Origin: Spartobacteria bacterium
Lineage (GTDB): Bacteria; Verrucomicrobiota; Verrucomicrobiia; Chthoniobacterales; Chthoniobacteraceae
Direction of reading: 5' to 3'
Length of the DNA stretch: 11,182 nt
Assembly (NCBI GenBank): GCA_025355595.1
Contig: JANXZI010000375.1
Location: 1-11,182 of the forward strand
Position numbers and translations under genes: made by a program
Shown here: positions 1-6,010 of the stretch, piece after piece
Layout: each line of letters opens with the position of its first letter
Position numbering within the stretch: position 1 is the stretch's first letter
Notes under the pieces: model-generated
The model's database searches: none
What the model was told of the DNA's origin: nothing
What the model saw: the letters and a program-made list of their open reading frames with translations, nothing else

Positions 1-459
1 ATCGTGAAGGAACTCGCGAAGCCGGGACGCGATCCGCGTGCGCAGTTTGAGGCTTTCACCTTTGGCGACGTGCATACGATGAATGATCTCAAGCCCGGCC
101 AGAAGCTGCCCGGCATCGTCACGAACGTCACGGCGTTCGGCGCGTTTGTGGACATCGGCGTGCATCAGGACGGGCTCGTGCATGTCTCGCAGCTCTCGGA
201 CGATTTCGTGAAGAACGCTGCGGACATCGTGAAGCCGGGGCAGAAGGTGAACGTCACCGTCGTCGAGATTGACCTCCCGCGGAAACGCATCGCGCTCTCA
301 ATGAAGTCGAACGCAAGCGTGGACTCGCAGCGCAAGCCCGGCGCGCCGAAGGAAGCCGGCAAGCGCGACATGGCGAAGCACACGGGCGGAGGCGGGCAGG
401 GCGGGGGGAATGCGTTTGGAGCGGTGGACTGGTTCACGCTCGCGCAGAAGAAAAAGTAG
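1..459 (+). CDS. tex: Tex transcription accessory protein, C-terminal part (S1 domain)
   Basis: This is the 3' end of a gene that begins before the window; the frame is open from base 1. Tex is a cytoplasmic nucleic-acid-binding protein related to eukaryotic Spt6 and is implicated in transcription. The first residues (KELAKPGRDPR) match the segment just before the S1 domain of Tex. An S1 RNA-binding domain follows at about residues 30-101, with the highly conserved core GAFVDIGVHQDGLVHVSQL and the closing RKRIALSMK. The last 45 or so residues are a Gly/Lys-rich, probably disordered tail ending in AQKKK, which is commonly variable in the family. The YqgF-like and helix-hairpin-helix domains would lie upstream and cannot be checked. 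A strong palindrome starts 5 bases after the stop. Other S1 proteins are possible, but the VDIGVHQDGLVH string is typical of Tex. Confidence 0.93.
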   Translation: MVKELAKPGRDPRAQFEAFTFGDVHTMNDLKPGQKLPGIVTNVTAFGAFVDIGVHQDGLVHVSQLSDDFVKNAADIVKPGQKVNVTVVEIDLPRKRIALSMKSNASVDSQRKPGAPKEAGKRDMAKHTGGGGQGGGNAFGAVDWFTLAQKKK

Positions 460-464
460 TGCGA

Positions 465-521
465 GGAGCCGGGGTGCCCTCGCCCCGAGGCTAAAACACA
501 GGGCGAGGCCGCCCCGGCTCC
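465..521. repeat. Long GC-rich palindrome after tex (REP-like or terminator-like hairpin)
   Basis: Bases 465-485 are the reverse complement of 501-521 apart from one mismatch (477/509) and one G-T wobble (475/511). This gives a 21-bp stem with a 15-base, A-rich loop. It begins 5 bases after the tex stop and ends 67 bases before aat. No run of T follows on either strand, so it is not a classic intrinsic terminator. The stem is longer and more perfect than most terminators. It could instead be a dispersed REP-type palindrome that also stabilises the tex 3' end. The rest of the gap (522-588) shows no clear signal. Confidence 0.6.
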
Positions 522-588
522 CATCCGCGCTCTTGTGTCGAGGCACCGATCCCGCTTTGAATCACCGCCCATTCCCGCACCGCGTACG

Positions 589-1161
589 ATGATCCCCGCC
601 GACCTGCTCCTGCACGCCTATCGCAGCGGCGCTTTTCCGATGGCGACGCCGGGCGGGGAGATTGCTTGGTTTTCGCCGGACCCGCGCGCGGTCATCCCGC
701 TCGATGAGCGCTTCCACATTCCGCACGGGCTCCAGCGTGCGCTAAAAAAAAACCTCTTCGAAGTCCGCATCAACGCCGCGTTTGAGGACGTGATGCGCGG
801 GTGCGCACACCGCGAGGAGACGTGGATCAATGGCGAGGTCTTCGACAGCTACGTGAATCTGCACCGGCTCGGGCACGCGCATTCCGTCGAGGCATGGCAC
901 GAGGGAAAACTTGCGGGCGGGCTTTACGGCGTGGCGGTGGGCGGCGCGTTTTTCGGCGAGAGCATGTTCCACCGGGAGACGGATGCGTCGAAGGTGGCGC
1001 TCGTCGGGCTCGTCGCCCGACTGCGCGAGCGGGGCTTCACTTTGCTGGACACGCAGTGGAGCACGCCACACCTGCGCACTTTTGGCACGGCAGATATCCC
1101 GCGGCTGAAATATGTCCGGCTGCTGAAGACAGCGGTCGGGCGGGACTGCAGTTTTGCGTGA
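589..1161 (+). CDS. aat: Leucyl/phenylalanyl-tRNA--protein transferase
   Basis: Aat moves Leu or Phe from aminoacyl-tRNA to the N-terminal Arg or Lys of proteins, marking them for ClpS/ClpAP degradation (N-end rule). The 190-residue product has the family signatures in order: LLLHAYRSGAFPM (6-18), WFSPDPRAVIPL (27-38), the SVEAW segment (99-103), GGLYGVAVGGAFFGESMF (110-127), DASKVAL (132-138) and DTQWSTPHLRTFGTADIPR (154-172). ATG 589 is preferred because homology starts at once. A GTG at 535 in frame would add 18 residues unlike the family. E. coli Aat has 234 residues, and the usual leading GLLALGGDLSP segment is missing here, so this is a short form. No Shine-Dalgarno sequence precedes the start. 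It converges with the pseudopilin gene, leaving 16 bases between the coding regions. Confidence 0.95.
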   Translation: MIPADLLLHAYRSGAFPMATPGGEIAWFSPDPRAVIPLDERFHIPHGLQRALKKNLFEVRINAAFEDVMRGCAHREETWINGEVFDSYVNLHRLGHAHSVEAWHEGKLAGGLYGVAVGGAFFGESMFHRETDASKVALVGLVARLRERGFTLLDTQWSTPHLRTFGTADIPRLKYVRLLKTAVGRDCSFA

Positions 1162-1180
1162 GGCCGATCCGAGCGCCTCA
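1159..1180. terminator. Small hairpin joining two convergent stop codons
   Basis: TGAGGC (1159-1164) and GCCTCA (1175-1180) form a perfect 6-bp inverted repeat with a 10-base loop. The left arm begins with the aat stop codon. The right arm ends with the complement of the pseudopilin stop codon, so the two stops pair with each other. Its position between convergent genes suggests a shared terminator. The stem is short and there is no T tract, so this is tentative. Confidence 0.3.
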
Positions 1181-1834
1181 GTTTGCGCTCATCGGACTCC
1201 AGTGCTGCTTGCCGAGATCGGTGGAGCTATCAATGAATTTGCTCCAGTCCAACTGGTCGGCGTGCCCGTCCGCGAAGAGCACGTTGATGGATTTGCGCGC
1301 CTGATGGGTGCCGCAGTCGGGGACGGCGGGCGGGTCGTTGATGACGGCCTTCGTGGGGCCGTCGGCGGACGTCACCGCATTGAATTGCACAGTCTTGCCG
1401 GCGACGCCGGTGTTCACGTTCGGCGCGGCCATGAAGATGAGGGATGGCGAATTGTCCCAGCGGGTGCGGAGGGTATCCATGACCTTTTTGTTCAGCGCGT
1501 AGCTCACCGGTGCCGGGCCAGTGCCCGAAAAGGAATTGCGGGACGCCGGGAGCTTGTCGAAGGGAGAGTGAAACGAATTCCAGTCGGGGACGTATTTTTT
1601 CTGGAGCACAGTCGGCCAGGCGTCCTTGTCCGAGACGGAGAACATCGCCTCCTCGGTGTCGTTCAGATACATCTGGATGCCCGTGCCGATGCTCTTGAGA
1701 TTGTTGAGGTCGGTGGTGGCTCGCGCCTTTTCGACGGCGGGGCCGAAGGCCTTGAAGGCGAGGCCGGCGAGGATGGCGATGATCGAAATGACGACGAGCA
1801 GTTCGATGAGGGTGAAGGCGTGGAGTTTTTTCAT
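1178..1834 (-). CDS. Pseudopilin-like protein, prepilin-type N-terminal leader with FADGH C-terminal motif
   Basis: The 218-residue product starts with MKKLHA followed by FTLIELLVVISIIAILAGL. This is the class III leader cleaved by prepilin peptidase (PilD) plus the hydrophobic helix that anchors pseudopilins in the inner membrane. Glu at mature position +5 (residue 11) is present. The residue before the cut is Ala6 instead of the usual Gly, which is common in Verrucomicrobia-type leaders. A pilin-like alpha-helix continues to about residue 60 (DLNNLKSIGTGIQMYL). The C-terminus holds GTHQARKSINVLFADGHAD, related to the H-X9-DG motif of the large Planctomycetes/Verrucomicrobia pseudopilin family, but here His and Asp-Gly are 11 residues apart. 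It stands alone, with no secretion ATPase or secretin nearby, so its substrate and partners are unknown. Such genes are often present in many copies per genome. Confidence 0.88.
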   Translation of the reverse strand: MKKLHAFTLIELLVVISIIAILAGLAFKAFGPAVEKARATTDLNNLKSIGTGIQMYLNDTEEAMFSVSDKDAWPTVLQKKYVPDWNSFHSPFDKLPASRNSFSGTGPAPVSYALNKKVMDTLRTRWDNSPSLIFMAAPNVNTGVAGKTVQFNAVTSADGPTKAVINDPPAVPDCGTHQARKSINVLFADGHADQLDWSKFIDSSTDLGKQHWSPMSAN

Positions 1835-2113
1835 CGGTTCAGTTTTGGGGTGAGGGAAATTACGGGTCGCGTGGGAAAAAGCACGCGCGGAGTTTTGTAA
1901 AAAGCCGTTATTCGGGAGGGGCAGGTTGAGAGGTGAGGGTTGACAGTTGAGAGGCGTGCGGCGCGGTCAGTGCATGGGTTTGTGCGATCCGCTGTCCTCT
2001 CAATTGAGCCTCCCGCCTCCCCCCGGCTCACTCTTCGAGCCTCAACATTCAAATCTCAGCTGCATCATGGCGGTTGTCGGCGGGCGCGGGCTCGGCTATG
2101 CGGACGCGCTCCG
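1835..2113. other. Divergent intergenic region between pseudopilin and glycosyltransferase genes
   Basis: These 279 bases must hold the promoters of both flanking genes. No convincing -35/-10 pair was found. Bases 1868-1873 (CGCGTG) and 1882-1887 (CACGCG) form a perfect 6-bp stem with an 8-base loop, which would lie about 34 bases upstream of the pseudopilin start if transcribed leftward. The rest is mainly the heptamer repeat element at 1925-2061. An open frame runs through it from ATG 1940, but that stretch is repeat sequence and not family-like protein. Confidence 0.5.
1925..2061. repeat. Heptamer tandem repeat element, copy A (opposed arms)
   Basis: The left arm (1925-1952) is four 7-bp units in exact register on consensus GTTGAGA; the first and last units are perfect. 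In the middle, 1995-2006 reads TCCTCTCAATTG, an exact 12-base match to copy B (3243-3254). The right arm (2041-2061) has three degenerate 7-bp units in the opposite sense (CTCAACA, TTCAAAT, CTCAGCT). Bases 1944-1954 can pair with 1996-2006 over 11 positions with one G-T wobble, so the element can fold back. It lies directly upstream of the glycosyltransferase gene. It resembles short tandemly repeated sequences of cyanobacteria in form, but I do not recognise the family. Confidence 0.75.
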
Positions 2114-3199
2114 ATGAAACGCGTCCTTATTTTCACCGCCGGCTACGGCGAAGGCCACAATGCCGCCGCGCGCGGGCTCGCCGCCGCACTCACCGAGGCG
2201 GGCGCGGAGGCCGAGGTGCGCGACCTTTTCCGCGAGACGTACGGGCGCAGGCAGAAGATCGCGGAGCGGCTCTACATCGAATGCATCAACCGCGCCGCGC
2301 CGGTGTGGGCGGCGGTGTACCGCGCGCTGGATCGCACGCCGCTGCTGCGCTGGACGCTGCCGACGATGTTTGCGCTGAAGCGGAAATTTGCGGAGGTGCT
2401 CGCGGAGCGGCAGCCGTGCGCGATCGCTTCGGTGTATCCGGTGTACGGCTGGCTGCTGGACCGAATTTTCACGGGAAAAAATCCGCCGTTCGCCTCGCAC
2501 ACGATCGTGACGGACAGCATCACGGTGAACTCGGTGTGGTGGAAGTTCCGCTCAGATTCCTGGATCGTGCCGAACGAGGCGACCGCCGAGGTCGTGCGTG
2601 GCGCGGTGCCGGCGGAGCGCGTGCATCCGCTGGGGTTTCCGGTGCAGGCGAAATTCGCGGATTCGACGGCGGTGCGCCTGCCGCCGGGGAACGGCGAGCC
2701 GCTGCGCATTTTCTACATGGTGAACCACGGGCATGCCGTGGCCGCGCGGCTCGTCGGGCGGCTGCTGGAGATTCCCAGCATCGCGCTCACGGTGGCGTAT
2801 GGGAAGGACGAGTCTGTCGGGCGCGCCATTGCGCAGGCCGCACGGGCGGCGGGGCGGAAGATCGAATTGCACGGGTGGACGCCGCTCGTGCCGGAGTTGC
2901 TGATGCAAAATCACATCCTCATCGGCAAAGCGGGCGGCGCTGCGACCCAGGAGGCCATCGCGGCGAAGACCCCGATGATCATCACGAAGGCGGTGCCGGG
3001 GCAGGAGGAGGGGAATGCGCGGCTGATCACCGAGAACGGCTGCGGCGCGCTGTGCGAGACGGACGATGCGATCGTGGAGGCAGTCTCGCGTGCCGCGGAA
3101 AATCACGCAGCACTGTGGCACCGCTGGCACACGGCGATCTCGAAGCTCTCGCGGCCCAATGCGTCGCGCGAGATCGCGAGGTTCATCTTGGCGAGTTGA
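2114..3199 (+). CDS. MGDG synthase/UgtP-type GT28 glycosyltransferase
   Basis: The 361-residue product fits the family of monogalactosyl-/glucosyl-diacylglycerol synthases and MurG: two Rossmann domains, GT-B fold, inner face of the cytoplasmic membrane. The N-terminal domain opens with VLIFTAGYGEGHNAAARGL (4-22), the glycine-rich GHxxAA loop of the MGDG_synth domain. It continues with TDSITVNSVWW (133-143) and IVPNE (151-155), and the linker has GFPVQ (174-178). The nucleotide-sugar site of the C-terminal domain is GKAGGAATQEAIAAKTPMI (271-289) followed by PGQEEGNA (295-302). Likely role: transfer of a hexose from a UDP-sugar to a lipid acceptor; sugar and acceptor cannot be read from sequence. 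ATG 2114 is chosen because homology begins there; the in-frame ATG 1940 would translate repeat sequence. The stop TGA (3197-3199) lies inside the first heptamer of the downstream repeat element. Confidence 0.82.
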   Translation: MKRVLIFTAGYGEGHNAAARGLAAALTEAGAEAEVRDLFRETYGRRQKIAERLYIECINRAAPVWAAVYRALDRTPLLRWTLPTMFALKRKFAEVLAERQPCAIASVYPVYGWLLDRIFTGKNPPFASHTIVTDSITVNSVWWKFRSDSWIVPNEATAEVVRGAVPAERVHPLGFPVQAKFADSTAVRLPPGNGEPLRIFYMVNHGHAVAARLVGRLLEIPSIALTVAYGKDESVGRAIAQAARAAGRKIELHGWTPLVPELLMQNHILIGKAGGAATQEAIAAKTPMIITKAVPGQEEGNARLITENGCGALCETDDAIVEAVSRAAENHAALWHRWHTAISKLSRPNASREIARFILAS

Positions 3200-3305
3200 G
3201 AGATGAAAGTTGAGTGTTGAGGGGAAAACGGGCACGCCTCTTTCCTCTCAATTGTCCCCGCAGCACCACGGACTTCTCGCAAAACCTCGAATCTCAACTT
3301 TCCCC
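3195..3305. repeat. Heptamer tandem repeat element, copy B (opposed arms)
   Basis: The left arm (3195-3222) is four 7-bp units in register on consensus GTTGAGA. The middle has TCCTCTCAATTG at 3243-3254, identical to copy A. The right arm (3285-3305) is three units in the opposite sense (CCTCGAA, TCTCAAC, TTTCCCC) and ends exactly against the ATG of the HAD gene. AAAGTTGAG (3206-3214) is perfectly complementary to CTCAACTTT (3293-3301), so the arms can pair. The element supplies the stop codon of the upstream gene and the whole leader next to the downstream start. Confidence 0.78.
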
Positions 3306-3911
3306 ATGATCCGCGCCTTTCTCTTCGACATCGGAAACGTCCTCGTGCGGTTTGATTTTTCACGCGCGGTGCGCGCGGTCGTGGCGCTCAGTGATGTCGC
3401 GGACGAGGCGGACGCGCTGCACCGGATTGATGCGGTGAAGCTCGGCTATGAGGACGGGCAGATTTCGCGCGCGGATTTTTTGCACGAGGCATTCCGCATC
3501 CTCGGATATCGCGGGTCGGAGGCGCAGTTCGTCACAGCGTGGCAGGGGATTTTCACCGAGAACGAGCCGATGACTTCGCTCGTGCGCGCGCTGCGCGGAA
3601 AATTTCCGCTCTACCTGCTGAGCAACACGAACGACCTGCACGTCGAGGGACTGTTCCGCGATTTCCCGGTGTTCGAGCACTTTACCGGCGCGACGTATTC
3701 GCACGAGGCGAAGGCGTCGAAGCCGCACCGCCCGATCTACGAGATCGCGTGCCGCGCGCACGGGATCGATCCGCGCACGACGTTCTTCATTGATGATCTC
3801 GCGGCAAACATCGCGACGGCGCGCGAGATCGGCTTTCACGCGCACCACTATGATCATGCGCGGCACGACGAACTGCTGAATGCGGTGCGTGCAGCGGGCG
3901 TGGAAATCTGA
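3306..3911 (+). CDS. HAD-superfamily phosphatase, YihX-like
   Basis: This 201-residue cytoplasmic hydrolase has all four HAD motifs: FDIGNVLV with nucleophile Asp8 (7-14), LSNTN (105-109), Lys139 in ASKPHRPIY (137-145), and the metal-binding FIDDLAAN with Asp163/Asp164 (161-168). Motif I is D-x-G, not D-x-D, as in the YihX group (E. coli YihX is an alpha-D-glucose-1-phosphate phosphatase); SNTN also fits that group. The alpha-helical cap lies at about residues 15-85. A sugar phosphate is a plausible substrate, which would suit the neighbouring sugar-lipid glycosyltransferase, but that link is inference. ATG 3306 is chosen because MIRAFLFDIGNV is the natural start; the in-frame ATG at 3210 would translate repeat sequence. 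No Shine-Dalgarno sequence is present. Confidence 0.88.
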   Translation: MIRAFLFDIGNVLVRFDFSRAVRAVVALSDVADEADALHRIDAVKLGYEDGQISRADFLHEAFRILGYRGSEAQFVTAWQGIFTENEPMTSLVRALRGKFPLYLLSNTNDLHVEGLFRDFPVFEHFTGATYSHEAKASKPHRPIYEIACRAHGIDPRTTFFIDDLAANIATAREIGFHAHHYDHARHDELLNAVRAAGVEI

Positions 3912-3926
3912 CACGGCGCTCGACAC

Positions 3927-3941
3927 GCGGCGGCTCGCCGC
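3927..3941 (+). terminator. Compact GC hairpin after the HAD gene
   Basis: GCGGCG (3927-3932) and CGCCGC (3936-3941) form a perfect 6-bp stem with a 3-base loop, 15 bases after the HAD stop and 18 bases before the small lipoprotein gene. There is no T tract. It could be a weak terminator, an mRNA processing or stability site, or chance in GC-rich DNA. Confidence 0.25.
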
Positions 3942-3959
3942 ACATTCTCGCGGACTCTC

Positions 3960-4139
3960 ATGAAAGCCATCCTGCTTCTGCTCATCGGGGTCACGCTCCT
4001 CACATTCACCGGCTGCGAATCCGACGTGCCCCGCGACCCGAGCACGCCCGTGATCGTGTTCGGCAACGACAAGTTCCGTGACGACGTGCGTGACCATCCC
4101 GTCCCGCGCGCGACGGAACTCGACAAGACCGCCCGTTAG
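3960..4139 (+). CDS. Small predicted lipoprotein (59 residues)
   Basis: The frame opens with MKAILLLLIGVTLLTFTGCES, a typical signal peptide of one Lys, a long Leu-rich core and a lipobox ending in Gly18-Cys19. The -3 residue is Phe instead of the usual Leu, so the lipobox (FTGC) is slightly off consensus. After cleavage and lipidation at Cys19 the mature part is only 41 residues, charged and Pro-rich (SDVPRDPSTPVIVFGNDKF...), with no recognised domain and no further membrane segment. Destination (inner or outer membrane) cannot be decided; Glu, not Asp, follows the Cys. Its stop is 4 bases before guaA, so the two are probably co-transcribed. Too short for homology by eye; coding status rests on the clear signal peptide and tight packing. 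Confidence 0.68.
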   Translation: MKAILLLLIGVTLLTFTGCESDVPRDPSTPVIVFGNDKFRDDVRDHPVPRATELDKTAR

Positions 4140-4143
4140 CGCG

Positions 4144-5739
<1,596 letters not shown>

Positions 5740-5798
5740 TTGAGCCGAGACTGCGGGAGCGATTTGCACGGTCAGTGTCTCCTTCCCGGAGGCTCCGG

Positions 5799-5824
5799 CG
5801 ATCCGCCGCTGCCCGCACGGATCG
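5799..5824 (+). terminator. Candidate hairpin downstream of guaA
   Basis: CGATCCG (5799-5805) and CGGATCG (5818-5824) form a perfect 7-bp stem with a 12-base loop, 59 bases after the guaA stop. A smaller stem (CCGGA/TCCGG, 5786-5798) lies just before it. No T run follows directly, so a Rho-independent terminator is uncertain. Confidence 0.3.
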
Positions 5825-5898
5825 GAAGCGGAGCGCGTCGGTGCGGTGCTCGGAAAAATTCCAGTTGCCGGGATCGGCATCCGTGCAAAATTCGACGC

Positions 5899-5941
5899 GT
5901 GACATTTGAGTGACAGCCGCTCCAAGATGTTGCGTTATTCT
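5899..5941 (+). promoter_or_regulatory. Weak promoter or operator candidate before the export operon
   Basis: GTGACA occurs at 5899-5904 and again at 5910-5915, 11 bp (about one helical turn) apart. The second copy resembles a -35 box, and TATTCT at 5936-5941 resembles a -10 box, but the spacing of 20 bp is too long for a good sigma-70 promoter. The direct repeat could equally be a regulator site. Confidence 0.2.
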
Positions 5942-6010
5942 CCAAGGCCCCTTAGCGATTACAAGATACCCCCGGCACCGATCCCAATCTCCCCCCGATT
6001 TTTCCAAACC

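Larger units (their letters stand above)
5740..6010. other. Intergenic region upstream of the polysaccharide-export operon
   Basis: These 271 bases separate guaA from the beta-barrel gene and should contain the guaA end and the export operon promoter. They hold a candidate hairpin at 5799-5824 and a GTGACA direct repeat at 5899-5915. The leader just before the start (5941-6010) is rich in C and A, with no Shine-Dalgarno sequence. The frame of the beta-barrel gene stays open back to 5906, but that part does not look like a signal peptide and is not used. Confidence 0.5.

Noticed and set aside
535..588. Possible GTG start giving aat 18 more residues
   Set aside because: The added residues do not match the Aat N-terminus and there is no ribosome-binding signal; ATG 589 fits better.
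1154..1900. Long plus-strand open frame opposite the pseudopilin gene
   Set aside because: It is the shadow of a clear pseudopilin on the other strand. Its product is Gly/Val/Arg-rich with no family signature, as expected for GC-rich antisense.
1925..2061. Tandem repeats as a CRISPR array
   Set aside because: Units are 7 bp with no spacers and no cas genes nearby.
1940..2113. Possible earlier ATG for the glycosyltransferase
   Set aside because: It would translate the heptamer element; family homology begins at ATG 2114.
2074..3213. 379-codon open frame overlapping the glycosyltransferase in another frame
   Set aside because: The product is Arg/Ala/Gly-rich with no motifs. The overlapping frame carries all GT28 landmarks.
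3306..3911. Missing second Asp in HAD motif I as a sign of an inactive enzyme
   Set aside because: D-x-G in motif I is normal for the YihX group, and the other three motifs are intact.
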